Assembly (NCBI GenBank): GCA_007449985.2
Contig: VIIQ02000006.1
Span: 558,001 to 622,000, forward strand
Source: Desmodesmus armatus
Lineage: Eukaryota; Chlorophyta; Chlorophyceae; Sphaeropleales; Scenedesmaceae
Direction: 5' to 3'
Length of the DNA: 64,000 nucleotides
Shown here: positions 11,887 to 23,881 of the stretch, in pieces
Layout of the letters: every line of letters begins with the position of its first letter
How positions within the stretch are numbered: position 1 is the stretch's first letter
Notes under the pieces: model-generated
Database searches by the model: none
What the model was told of the DNA's origin: nothing
What the model saw: only the letters and a program-made list of their open reading frames with translations
Made by a program: the position numbers and the translations under genes

Positions 11887-12586
11887 CAGTCTGCTTCGCG
11901 GTCAAGATGCCGTTGGTATTGTGCGCGATGTGTAGCTTGCATGGGGGCATTCGTGCAGAACATCTGTTGTGGAGACCAGCCTGGGCATGGTTGGCAACAT
12001 GGGCAAGTAGTCCAATGCTGTTTGCATGCTGCCAACCCATCGTTTGTTTCACTCAGTGACTGAAAGTGTCATGCAGTCACACCTTGGAGGTGCCAAGTCC
12101 ATGGCATGCATCAGACGGGAATGGTGGTTGGAGCGGCTGTAACAGCGATGGTTGGAGAACACGGTGACATGGAGTGATGCAGCTGCCGCACTGATGTTGT
12201 GTGATGGGCACATTTGTCAGTCACTGACAGGAACTGCAAAGTTTGCATTTTGCTGCAATGGCACCACTTCAAATTGCTGACGTTGAGTTGGCTGTCCGTG
12301 GTAGCAGTCAGTTTGTTTGCAATGGTGGTAACACAACAGTGCCCCAAGCGCCATCATGCCGTTGTGCCGAACACAGGCAGGCAGGCAGGAAATCTCTGCA
12401 ATGGGTCTGCTGACCCAGACTGCGGATTAGACATTGCTCCCTGGTTCCACAGTGCTGACACTGGGGGCTATGTGACCCCTAACGTACCCCCCCCCCCCAG
12501 CAAAATAAACCATCCTGTGGGGTTTGATCGCATCACTTTGTTGTTGGCGCTTGGTAGGTTCTTCCACAATCCTACTTTGCGCGTTG

Positions 12587-12645
12587 CAGGTGTCATGACA
12601 CCTGGTGATCACCAACACACTCTGGGGTGTGGGGTTATGCCCCAC
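12587..12645. repeat. Cluster of three perfect inverted repeats
   Basis: CAGGTGTCATGACACCTG (12587-12604) is an 18-base perfect palindrome. It abuts GGTGATCACC (12604-12613). A hairpin follows with arms GTGGGG (12629-12634) and CCCCAC (12640-12645). A GGGGATCCCC palindrome also lies nearby, around 12697. All are noncoding. Confidence 0.9.
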
Positions 12646-12920
12646 CTCAATGTTTCAAGTAGTTTGCATCCTGGAAGGCAGTGTCGATGTGTTGGGGATC
12701 CCCCACAAACCCACAGCCAGGGGGGGAGTAGCCAAGCCTTGAAGGGGGTTGGGGTCAATCTGATGAACAGCCTAAACCAAGGGGGGGGGGTAGGGGTCCA
12801 ACGCCCCTTCCATTAGAGGAAGCAACTTGCTTGTTGAACAGTACCTGACGACAGCCTAACCAGGTAGAAAGCAAACAGGGGCGGAGGGTCAGTGAGCCAG
12901 AGAGCCTGCAACGGATACGC

Positions 12921-12935
12921 GGGGGGGGGGGGGGG
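12921..12935. repeat. Poly-G tract (15 bases)
   Basis: Uninterrupted G run in noncoding sequence. Confidence 0.9.
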
Positions 12936-13327
12936 AGAGATGCAAATCAGGTGTCTCACCCCTGGCTGCACGTTTGTGGTGGACCCCTTGGGATTGTGTG
13001 ACTTGCAACGGCACCAGCGTGTTGGGTTTGCTGCTGTCACAAGCCTTGTGACCCTCCTTGAAGGAGGGTGTGGGAAAGCGAAATGCATGTACAGCTTCCG
13101 GGGGGCCAGCCATAACAAGTGCATGGTAAGAGGAGGCTGACAGGTTCCAGGCAAGTGCCAAAGTCCACCTTGAAACTGGCCGAAGTCAAAAGCAAGTCAG
13201 TAGGTTGATGCTGTCAACTCAAGGACTACACACACTCTCAGTTGGGCCCATGGCCAATGGCTCTTCACCAAGCTGGTACATCCTGTTCCTGTGTGTCGCC
13301 CCGTGAGGAAGGCTCCTTGCTTGGCCC

Positions 13328-13343
13328 GGGGGGGGGGGGGGGG
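13328..13343. repeat. Poly-G tract (16 bases)
   Basis: Uninterrupted G run in noncoding sequence, followed within 10 bases by C-rich sequence that could pair with it. Confidence 0.9.
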
Positions 13344-13644
13344 TAAGCTCCCCTCCCCTCCCCCCCACTATTATCTGTACTGAGAGCAGGCCAGACCTCA
13401 TGTGCTTAACCACAGATGGGGTGAGCTGTCCATGGTTCACACATACTGATCACTCAACAATGCATAAGCAGTCAATAACTGAACGCACAAACCCTGGACA
13501 AACCCTGAGTATGTTGACCGCCTATTGAAGCTTCGACCAAACGCCTGGTGTGATGAAGACACACTCTAAGACGTAGGTTGTGGCTTTGTTGCTTCCGTTG
13601 TTTTTATCTCGTCATTCTGACTCAGTGACAGATCACCCAAGAAA

Positions 13645-14767
13645 ATGTATCCCTCGTTGCCTGGAGCAAACGATCTACCACGCGTGCCATACGGGTATGG
13701 AAGCAACAGTGTCCCATCAACTCCTCAGTATCCTTCGGCCGGTCAGGGCGGGGCCAGCACTCTGGCATCAGCACACAGCTTGGAGAACAGCCCATGGGGG
13801 TCCGACTCCAGCTCCATCCTGCGTGTCAAAATCGCTGATGACTACAAGCTGGACGCACCAGTGAGCAGTAGGCTGGGTCAGCCCTGGTTGCAGCAGCTGC
13901 TTGTGCAACAGGTGCATTGCTCATGCGTCTCCTCGACTTTCCTCATGCTGCTGTGCAGGTGCAGGTGCCACCCGCCCTGGCAGCAAGCAGCAAGCCCCAG
14001 CAAGAGTTCGATTATGACTACGAACGCAAAGTCATGTCAAACGATGCATCCACCTCCTTTGACACCTTCCTGGCGAAGCCAGAGGTAGGTGCTGCCATCT
14101 GACCATCCGGCCCTCTCTCCAAGCCGAGCAAGGGCTTTGTTGCTGTTGTGCACCCTGTGTGCTTTGCATCTGTGAACCACTCCAGGTTGTAAGCCCCCCA
14201 GGATTTTTGTAGGCCCCGTCAGTCTGACATGCACTCGTAATCTGTCTTGCAGACTGCCTACTATGACAGTACCAAGGCCAGCCGCTTCATCAGGGCTGGC
14301 TTCAGCCCAGCCGTGGTCAACCTGGCACTCGCGTACAACGCCGCCAACAGAGGCGATGAGAGTCAGGTGAGCACTGCCCGCTTGGACCCCGCAGGACCTG
14401 TTACAGACATCCAGCCAGCAAGCGAACATACCAAGAGGCCAACCAGCTGTGTGCTGTCAGAGGCAGTTTGCAGGTACAGCAGCAGCAGCAGTTTGCAGGT
14501 ACAGCAGGCGAGCATTCGTTGTACATGCTTTGCCAGCCGCTGCACACTCAAGCATATTTGCCTTGCACACCATGTGATGAGTGCTGGCTGACATCATTCC
14601 CTGCCGTGCCTGCTGGCGCGGCCTGCTTGCAGATCATGACGTTTTGTGAAAACCTGAAGACATTGACGGATGACATGAGCTTTGGCTTGGCCCTGGCAGC
14701 TGGTGCACTAATGGACGCCAAGAACGACCTCTCAGCAGCAGCCAACTTGTGCACGGAGTTGAGCTGA
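13645..14767 (+). CDS. Hypothetical protein, 196 residues
   Basis: Four exons join in phase 0 with canonical sites: 13645-13860, 13959-14084, 14253-14366, 14633-14767. The N-terminal 55 residues are Pro/Ser/Gly-rich and likely disordered (MYPSLPGANDLPRVPYGYG). The C-terminal 140 residues look like a helical domain: DYDYERKVMSNDASTSFDTF, SRFIRAGFSPAVVNLALAY and LTDDMSFGLALAAGALMDAK. There is no signal peptide or membrane span. All introns being phase 0 and the codon-biased exons argue that it is real. I do not recognise the family. A TGTAA at about 15221-15225 could end the transcript. Confidence 0.65.
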
Positions 14768-15751
14768 CTGGCATGCACAGGCAGCTTGCACTGCAGAGTG
14801 TGTTTTTGGGTGGGGGGGCGGGGGCAAATGTACAATACGCAGTCTTTCACAGTCCCACTGCAAAGTGGGCTGTGCTTGTGACAGCTACTGCTGCTGCAAC
14901 AGCAGCATCTGCAAATGGTTGAGGTGTTGTAGAAAGAACTTGAGGTGTGACAAAACACCAGGACCTGGCATCTTGTGCTTGGGGGTGGGGCCGGTGCCTT
15001 GCTTGCAAGGCCTTTTGCGTTTGAAAGTGTGTGACTGAGGCACTGGCTTGCGCATCAGTCAACGGGAATGTGGAGGGCGACTGGGGCAGATGGCCCACTG
15101 ATAACGTCGGTTGAGGCTTCAATCTGGCTCCTCGCCAGCATGTGTGTGCAAGGCCCAGGTTCTATCTGCCCTCAACATGCCAGTCATGCAGATATGGTCA
15201 AGGCTGGTGATCATGCGCATGTAAATTCGGACTTGCTGCAAGGCCCAGCAGCGCCACTTCGTGCACGCTTGTCACAGCACTCCTCTCTGGCTTCAATTGT
15301 CAAAAAAACACTGTCATCATACAAGGGTCATTGGCACATTTATCAAACCGGCACTCAAGCACCACGACACGTCACAGGCAGCTCGACATAAGTTGCCAAG
15401 TTGCAGACAACAGGGGAGCTCACGGCACCCAGTCAACCACCATGCAAGGCAAGCCAAACTCTCTTTTTGGAGATTCTGCTCACTCAATTGCTCAGAAGCG
15501 TGCTATGTGAAAGAATAGTTTTTGTATCAACCATGTTGTCCCAACGAGTGATGCCTGGATGTCAGACATCATCACACCGTCATTGCAAAACAAACCAATT
15601 GCAGCGCCATGGCTGCCGCCACGCACCACCGAGACTTTGCCCGTCTGCACTGCGCAGTAGGTTTGTCATAGATAGTAGTATAGAGAAATGCTATATCAAG
15701 CAAGCGCCAGCAGCTGGACGTGCAGTGCTGGCGGGTCCAGGTCAGCACCGT
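14768..15751. other. Convergent 3' interval
   Basis: This lies between the stop of the plus gene ending at 14767 and the stop of the minus gene ending at 15752, so it should be two 3' untranslated regions. I see no exon-like sequence. Confidence 0.4.
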
Positions 15752-18700
15752 TCACAGTGCCACATTGGACCAGCCCCCCTCTGCCCAGCTTGACCCCTGC
15801 TGCTGCTGCCGCTGCAGCAGCTCTTCCCCTTCCGGCCCAGGGAACGCAGGCTCCCACTGGGGCGCCGCCCGCACAGCTGCTCCTGCCTGGCCTTGCTGCA
15901 CTTGGGGCATAGCTGCTGCAGCCCGCAGCAGCCCATCCACTCCTGCCGCTGCTGTGAACGCTGAGCGCTTGGGTGGCGTCAGCACAATGGGGCTGCTCGC
16001 ACGCCCCGCACCTGCATCAGCTGGCAGCACCACCTGCATCCCCTGCTGCCGAGATGCTGGGCCAGCTGCCTGCGCTGCTGCCATGGCCCGCCCTGCGGCC
16101 TGCGCTGCACCTGCCACAGCCTGCCGCACTGCAGCTGCTTTGCCGCGGGATGGCGGCGCCACCAGGACCACCGCTGGCTTGGGGGCAGGTGGCAGCACAG
16201 GGGCTGCTGCTGCTGCTGCGGGCAAGGCGGCCGGCGCCGCCATAGGTGCCGCCGAATCCACGTGTCCAGCAGACAGCAACCCTGACTTGTCAGCCCTGGC
16301 AGCAGGTGGCTCCTCGCTGTCTGAGTCGCTGTCGCTGAGGATAGCGCCCCGCTGGTACAGCAGCGCGAGCGCCCTGCGCGATGCCCCCTTTGAAGGCGCT
16401 GCCCCCGCCGCTGCTGGGCCAGCAGCTGCCCCCTGCCCTCCCACCCTGGCCCCTGACTCTGGGGTGGCTGGATAGCTGGCCTTGATCAAGCCGTCGCCCC
16501 CCTGCCCCTCACCCAACCGCTGAGCACCCCCGCCGCCTGCCTTCCTGATCTTCTTGGAGCTTGCCCGCTTTTGCAGGCGCTTTTTGTCTGCTGCTGCGAC
16601 AATTTCAGCGGTGACGCGGGTGCTCTGTGTGATGCTGGGGTTGCTGCGCCCAGGGCCAGCTGTGAAGCTGTCGGGTGCGCTCGCCCTTTCCACACTACTG
16701 TCAGATTCTGAGCTGCAGACGCTGGCATGCTCATCGTCGCTGTCGATGCCGTCGCTGTCAGAGTCAAGCAGGATTGCTTGGTTCCTGCGGGGGCGGCAGA
16801 ACATGGCAAGGAGGGCGCACACAGTTCAGGGTGTAAAGAACGCGCCGACCAAATTGCTGCTTGAGGGCCACAGCGTCCCAAGCTGGTCAGTGGCACACAG
16901 CAGCTTGGCCTGGCTGGGAGAAGCGTGCCCGGCCATTCCTGGGCCTGGAGATTGACGCTGTGCTACCTGGTGCGTTAGTGTAGCCACAGCATACACGAGA
17001 GTCGAAGGCCTCCACCTCCATCACATACATCACATACACCAAGGACAAAATGACAATGCGCTGAGGCCAAACAAAACTGCTGCTCTGCAATACTCAGTCT
17101 GGAGCTGTCACATGCTGCTCACCTGTTGGCTTCCAGCAGCTTCATGCCACCGTTTGGTGTCTTGCTCCTACGCCCATCAGAGTCTGGGCCTGCAGGCTCC
17201 TCAATCGTGGTCATGGGCTTGCCGGCCTTTGGGTGTTCACCTGCAGAACAGTGGAATCACTTGCAGAATGGAGAGGGCATCTAAGATCAACTGGTTGAAA
17301 GCTTACTGTGCCTAAGCAGGACTTCTGTGTAACACAGACCCAGGTCTGGCGCACAGCGCATGCATGACGTCATGCCGTCGACGGCAGCTATGTCATTACA
17401 GTCAGAAACAAGGCTGTCTCAACATGCGAACCCCGCCTAGCCCACAGCTTGTGATGTTGTACCTGTGTTGTCCACTCCCCACCCCCCTCCCTTCACCCCC
17501 ACAAAGGTCCACACACCTCCTGCTCCCTTTTGGCCCCTGTACTTCTTGCGTTTAACGTTGTCTGCTGGGCCTCCATCGCTGTACAGCACATAGTCACTGT
17601 AAGAGGGTGCAAACTGCGCACACACAAAGGGCGGCCAACATGGAAGTGGTGAGTCTTTCGCAGCATTGCTATCGCCTGTAGGAGCTCAGGCGGTGCACGC
17701 TGCGACGGCTCACTAATGGCGAAAATTCCACCCAGGCACTGCTGAACAGAGTGGCTGTCCATCTGGTAAGGAGGTCGCATGCCACCCCAGCATGCTTGCA
17801 GGTCACTGTTGAATGCAGGCTGCCACTGCAGGTAGCTACAGGCTGGGATGCCAAAGTGATGAGAGCGACCGAACAAAGCTGTTGGCCATGTCCAGCTGCT
17901 TGCGCTGTGCCCTTGCATGCCCTCAGCAAGTGCCAATCACAAGGCGCCTGGAGTCTCACTCACCACATGGATTGCATCCTTCACAACGTCATTAACACTG
18001 GCTGCATGAGTGACTGCGTCCCATCGCAAGCCGCTGGTGCTGCCGCCGATCTGGTACTCCTTGTGGGGGAAGGCGTACAGCAGGGCTATGCCTGCTATAG
18101 CCATCTCACAGCAGATCATGAAGTTCTGCAGAGCTTTGCCATCTTCTGGGTCGCTTATCTTCCCCATTGAGTTGATAGCCGAGATGCCGATGCCCTGCAG
18201 CAGCATGTCACACCGCGACATGTGTTGCCCCGTAGGCCTGATGAGCACCATGCAGAAGCATGAATCTAGCAGCGGCTGCTGCTTGCTGCTGGTCAGGCAG
18301 AACGTGCGACACTGTTTTAGTCGTGTTGCTGGTCAGCATCCAATGCCTGGGCTAGACCATTCGATGCTGTCAGGCTGTCAGCACCGGTGCTCAGTAGGCT
18401 GTGGGATTTATGGGATCCTGCTAGCAGGATTACTGCAGGTGCCGCAAGCAGCGCGCGTGCCTGCAGGCCCTCGTGCAGCGCACCTGCCAGAAGGTCAGGA
18501 ACACCACAGTCTTCACCAGCACAAACTTCAGGAGGGGGTTGAAGGGCTGCAGCAGTTCCGATGCTCCGTTCCAGAACAGGATGAGGCCAAACAGTGCCAA
18601 TGTGTAGCACACATTGTACAGGATGGAGATGTAAAAGTACCTGCAGCCACACCGACATGGTGCAGACCATCACATTGGATGTTTGACTGTCGTCACTGGA

Positions 18701-20090
18701 CAGCCTTACTGCCAGCACAATTGCATTGTGTTGTGCTGGGCTGGGCTGTGCTGGACTGTGCTGTGTGGCTCAATACTGTTCGACACTGATGCAAGAGGTG
18801 TCTCCCAGACTCATGCAGCAACTGGCTTACCCATTGCTGGGGCTCATGTCTCCATCAATGTACGCGCCTCCGGCATACATGATGAGAGTGAGCGCTGCCA
18901 TCACCGGCTTGAGCAGCACGAACTGCACAGTGCCTTGCTTGCACCTGCGCAGGAAAAAGCCATCCACCTGCAGGCAGGACACTCAACCCTGAGCACTGGG
19001 TATGGGGATGAAATCGAAATTTGTCGCCTTTTGGTGCATGCTGCAGGATGCTGGAATGATAGAACCAGGGTGTGCTGTGGCAGCTGCCAGGCGGCAACAG
19101 CACCCCACGTGATGCTGCCACGCCACTGGCCAAGCTTTTGCAGCTGCTCAGGCTGAGCTCCAGTTTCAATGCATGTTGCACACCACCCATGCGCTGCAGT
19201 GTGTGTTCCTGCTGCCACAGCGTCACAGCAGGCCATGCTGCGTGTGGCCCTCGCCTGCTGCACGGCTGCAGGAAGTATGAAGTGCTGACACACCTGCATG
19301 GCTGGAAGACAGCAGGTCATGTGGAGCCAAGATGGGTGCACCACCTTTCCCTCAGCTTTCACAACAACAGCACCAGGACCACCAACATATGCCAGCAGCA
19401 GCGCACTGAAGTTGTAGATGATCCATGCTTCGTAACTGCGCGCACAAGCAGTGCAGATGCAGAAGCCAGCAACAGCTGTGTTGAACACTGCGTCACCCTG
19501 ACGCAGTGAGCAACTGGCTCATGTTGACAAATTTAAGCTGCAATCACCTTCTCCCGCTGCCAACCAGTATGAGGCCCGTGCTGGCCAGCTGGACCACATG
19601 TGTCTGCAGACGGTCACATCTGCTGCTGACTGTATGCATCGCATAGAGCACGCTGAACAGATCACAGCACTCACCAGTCCCGCAAAGTGTCAAAGTAAAT
19701 GGCACCATGACGCCATTGCAGTGAACAGAATGATCCAATGGCATACACCGGCACCATGAAGATGATTCTGATGATGTACCTCTGCGAGTGTGGTGGTCCC
19801 CAGCAGCACAGTCAGCACAGCTGCTGATTGATCCAAGAGAAGAATGTACCAACTCCTTCACAAACACCACAAGCACTCACCTGGAACACAGGCTCCGTGT
19901 AGTTGCGCAGGTGGCATAGTATCTGCAGGGCGTGAGACCACACCGCTGCTGGTCAGCACACAGCCTATGTTTGCAGAAAGCACTGTGCACGCCACTCCAG
20001 GTGATTAGGATGTACCTGGTAGATGGAGATACCGATGCCCAAAAAGGAAAAGAATGCTGCAAGAGCGATCGAGGCCGGGTCCTTCAGCAT
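15752..20090 (-). CDS. DUF300 / TMEM184 membrane protein (LAZ1-like) with long acidic tail
   Basis: DUF300 proteins (Ost-alpha/TMEM184; LAZ1 in plants) are multi-span membrane proteins of endomembranes and vacuole. Ten exons join in phase to about 712 residues: 20016-20090, 19881-19922, 19675-19781, 19294-19435, 18831-18967, 18484-18640, 17964-18194, 17517-17613, 17123-17240, 15752-16784. The start at 20090 is the first ATG after an in-frame stop. Family motifs are RYIIRIIFMVPVYAI, RDCYEAWIIYNF (across a splice joint), LLKPVMAALTLIMYAGG and YFYISILYNVCYTLALFGL. The second exon is only 42 bases. After residue about 368 a single 344-codon exon encodes an Ala/Pro/Ser-rich tail with two acidic clusters, AILLDSDSDGIDSDDE and AILSDSDSDSEE; such a tail is not part of the core family. 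The gene is divergent from the SLC37 gene at 20588. Confidence 0.9.
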
Positions 20091-20587
20091 TGTGACTAGC
20101 GCTGCTGCTGCCTGCTGTGCTTATCATCCCATTGTGACAACCATGGTCCACTTACTTGAGCTCAACAGCGGCTCGTCATTACTGCAAAACATTGCCTCAT
20201 CTCTCATGAGTGACACTGTGTCTCCTAGCTAGCTGTTGCTGTGTTTGACCTTGGGTTTTGCCTTCGACCTCTCCAGACGGTCCTATCATGCCTAGGTGTT
20301 TCATGTAGACACCCAGAAAACGTTGCAGTCCATCCACTGCTCCCCCGTCCTCACTTCTGTTCTGTGACTCCTCTTCAGGCACATCACCTCTTCTTTCCCA
20401 ACAGACAGGCGCGCAACACCCTGGTGCAGGCTCAAATCACACAAGCACACCGAACCGATACTGGAACTGATACTGAACAGTGTCTGGCATGCCGGTCCAA
20501 GCGCGGTACTCAGACTGTTGCTGTTGCTGTTGAAGGACAGCTTGGCAGGCAGCCTGACCACCTTACCCGCTCCCTCGGCAGCTGGTC
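20091..20587. promoter_or_regulatory. Shared upstream region of the DUF300 and SLC37 genes
   Basis: About 500 bases lie between two divergent start codons, both belonging to membrane-protein genes. An ACTGATACTGAAC-type short direct repeat (CGATACTGG / TGATACTGA) is visible near 20456-20476. No TATA element is convincing. Confidence 0.4.
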
Positions 20588-23371
20588 ATGAAAGCAGGCT
20601 ATCACAGCAGGATGGCGAAAAGCTCGCCACCAGGCATGGACGCTGTGCACAGCTGCTATGGCAGGCGGTTCAGCTTTGCGACCTACAAGACAGTGGCGCT
20701 GGTAATCACCTTCTGGTGCTACTGTCTGTTCCATGCCACCAGGAAACCCCCCAGCGTGGTGAAGAGGTGAGTCTAGGTTGTGACCCTCGCAGCACAGCGC
20801 CTGCCGCTTTGCAAACAGCCTGCCGAAGCCCACCTGGCGGCAACCCCCTCACACCATCCTGCGCGCAACAGCCTGATGACTGTGCGGCCATGTCCCTAGA
20901 CAACTAAGCAGAGTAGTTGGCAAACAGCTGATCCCCTCATCCCTCATGCCTTGGCTGTGTGCAGTGTCCTGAAGGGAGACAAGCCCACTGCAGGCAGTGC
21001 ATCACTTGACGACACACCCCTGAACTATGGCTGGGCACCTTTTAACGGCCCTAACGGACAGGTAGGGGGTTGTGGAGGGAGGCAATTTCAGCAGCAGTCA
21101 GCTGCTCTGCAGTTGACCTTCTGTCGCCTGGGGTAGGGGTGAGACATGATATCAGCAGCACACGTGCTTGCTATACACTGGTGGCTGTGTGACACTGCCT
21201 GGACTTGCCCAGAATTACATGCTGTGCCTCCCGCCACTTGCCACCTGACGACCCCTTGTGTGCGCTCTTGTGCTTGCAGTCTCTGCTGGGCCAAGTCGAC
21301 CTGGCGTTCTTGTCAGCTTATGCAGTGGGCATGTTCTTTGCTGGACACTTGGGGGACCGGACTGACCTCAGGTTGTTCCTGTCAATCGGCATGATGGGCA
21401 GTGGCATCTTTTGCTGTTTGTTTGGATGGGTAAGTGTCATTGCTGCAATGAGAAGCAGCTGAGTGAATTGCTGGTATGCTCACCCTTGGTTGGTGGCATG
21501 ACAGGCTGCTCCGCTGGCAGTTGTTGCCGACACCCCAGCACACTTGCACCCTGGTTTGCAATGAGTGGTGCTTGCAGCTGACGCAACTTGTGTTGTTCCT
21601 GCAGGCATACCTCTGGGACATCCACAGCATGTTCTTCTTCAGGCTAGTCATGGTGAGCAGGAATACACACACCGGCTGTCCTGCCCAGCTTTGCAGCAGC
21701 CATCAGAGTCAGTCAGATTAGGTATGCTGCCCCCGTGAATCCACACAACGTGTAGGCACTGGCCTGTTGGCATTTGCCTGACCGTGTTTCTGTCACAGAA
21801 AGTTGGGCAGTGACCAGCACCTCGAGGCTGACATTGCAGCTGAGGAATTTTGTGATGGTCATGCAGGTGATTGCTGGTGTGTTCCAGTCCACTGGTTGGC
21901 CCAGCGTGGTGGCCATCATGGCCAACTGGTTTGGCAAGGGCAAGCGTGGCCTGGTCATGGGCATCTGGAACGCTCACACTTCATTGGGCAACATCCTGGG
22001 TACAGTCATTGCCGCCGCCTGCCTGCAATACGGCTGGGGCTACGCCTTCATCGTGCCGGGCCTGCTCATCTGTGTGATGGGCATGATCGTCTGGGGCTTC
22101 CTGGTGGTGCAGCCGTCAGATGTGGGGCTCGGGGGCGGCAGCACTTATGAGCAGGTCAAGTGTGATGAGGTGAGGGCCAGCCAGCCACGCAGCCACTGCT
22201 TGATGGGATTCGGCTGATGTTGATAGCTACCTGCCTAGTTGGGTAAAGGGCGTGCTGTCAGTGGCTGCACACTTTGGCAGAGTCGCACTTTGACAGAGGC
22301 GTTCAGACAGGGGTTGCGGGGGGTGCGCTTGTGCATGCACATTGTGAACACAGGACAGGTGCAGCTGTTGCTCATCCTCTTCCTTGGCTGGTGTGTTGCA
22401 GGACAACGCGGACGGTGGTGATGCTCACCACAAGGGTCGGCCTGACACAGACGGGCATGACGGGCATGGGGTCGGCTTCTGGCAGGCCTGGGCCATCCCT
22501 GGTGTGTCGTCCTTCGCCTTCTGCCTGTTCTTCTCCAAGCTCATCGCCTACACCTTCCTGTACTGGCTGCCGTATTACATCAAGTCGACACCTATCCAGG
22601 GCCGTCTGCTGTCTGCCAAGCAGGCCGGCGACTTGTCGACGTTGTTTGACGTCGGTGGTGTTGCGGGTGGCATCATGGCAGGGCACCTGTCGGACAAGTC
22701 TGGCTGCAGTGCGCTGGTGGCCACTGGCTTCACGGTAGCGTCTGTGCCCTTCCTGTACATGTACCGGTACTACGGTGCTGTCAGCTTTGGGCTCAACGTG
22801 TCGCTGATGATGGCGACAGGCTTCTTTGTGAACGGCCCTTACGCGCTCATCACGACGGCCGTGTCAGCTGACCTCGGGACGCACGAGAGCCTGGCTGGCA
22901 ACGCCAAGGCGCTGGCGACGGTCACGGCTATCATCGATGGCATGGGCTCCATTGGTGCTGCCATAGGGCCCATGCTGACCGGCTACATCAGCGAGCGGGG
23001 TGGCTTTGACGGAGTGTTCCTCATGCTGTACATGGCAGCCTTGACTGCGGGGCTGCTGCTGGTTAGGCTTTGCTTCAAGGAGGTAAGCAGTAGTGGAGTT
23101 GATATCAGCACGCGGTGCACTGCATGTTGTGATGCAACTGCAGCAAGTGTTGCCGCTGTTGTGTGTCGCAAGAACTTCAGCGCTGAAGCTATCAAGGTCT
23201 GTCAGCCTGACTGTGGTCGGAATGCCCAAACTGCCCACACTCACATCCATGCTGCATGTTTCTGCTTGCGCCTATTGGCACACCCTGCAGCTGCAGACCG
23301 TCAAGGAGAAGGAGAAGAAGCCGGTGCATCGAATTGGCTCTGGTGTGCAGTTGATGACAGTGAAGCTGTGA
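20588..23371 (+). CDS. SLC37-type (putative glycerol-3-phosphate / sugar-phosphate) transporter, MFS
   Basis: This is a major facilitator carrier of the organophosphate:phosphate antiporter group; the plant relatives are annotated as putative glycerol-3-phosphate transporters. Seven exons join in phase to about 512 residues: 20588-20766, 20965-21061, 21280-21429, 21605-21652, 21867-22169, 22402-23082, 23291-23371. Motifs are [15 protein letters not shown], an N-half motif [31 protein letters not shown] and the second-half GHLSDKSG. Twelve spans are expected. The central cytosolic loop is unusually His/Asp/Gly-rich ([20 protein letters not shown]). The C-terminus is short and basic. It lies on the same strand as, and 510 bases upstream of, the VTT gene; no functional link is implied. 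The substrate is inferred from the family only. Confidence 0.92.
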
Positions 23372-23881
23372 TGTGCAGGGCGCTCAGCTGGCAGCATTGT
23401 GACATAAGTGTTGATGCAGCATGATCGACCTGCGATCCTTGCTCCCTTTCCTGGTTGCCGCGTAGCATTTGCTTGCTGGTGTGGTTGATGTCAGTTCCTC
23501 CCTCCATTTCCAGGCTGGCCCAGCTTCACACCTGGGCAAGGCCCGAGCCACAGCCTGGCAGCCACTGCCCAGGCCTTCAGCAGCTTCTTGTTATTTGTGA
23601 TGCTTTTACTTCCTCAAACCAATACTTCATATATGGCTGTGACAGCAGACTGTTATTGCCACTTGTCTTTGTCATTGTTGAGACTGAGGCATGGTCGTCT
23701 GATCCAAGCAGAACTCTTGCAAATTGCCAAAGGAGTGTATTTACACTGGGTGATTGACAGCGCCTTTTGGGTTCCCCCATTTCGGCTTGCCTCGTGCCAC
23801 GGCATCCACCCAGCATACGCAATCCTTGCGCTGTCAAGCCTGGGCATCCTCAAGCCGTGTGGTCCATTTGTTCCCAGTTCA
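23372..23881. other. Interval between two same-strand genes
   Basis: This contains the 3' end of the SLC37 transcript and the 5' region of the VTT gene. An open frame continues upstream of the chosen VTT start (from 23588), but its content is not exon-like. Confidence 0.4.

Larger units (their letters stand above)
11887..13644. other. Noncoding interval rich in palindromes and G runs
   Basis: I accept no gene here. A 200-codon open frame at 12214-12816 crosses G/C homopolymers and has no recognisable content. The stretch carries a cluster of perfect inverted repeats between 12587 and 12700, a hairpin at 13051-13069, and G tracts at 12921-12935 and 13328-13343. A plus-strand TGTAA near 12137 may be the polyadenylation signal of the 11197 gene. 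Confidence 0.4.

Noticed and set aside
12214..12816. 200-codon open frame on the plus strand
   Set aside because: It runs through C and G homopolymers and perfect palindromes, with no domain, no splice support and unnatural composition.
15720..16475. 251-codon plus-strand frame opposite the DUF300 tail
   Set aside because: It is the antisense shadow of GC-rich low-complexity coding sequence.
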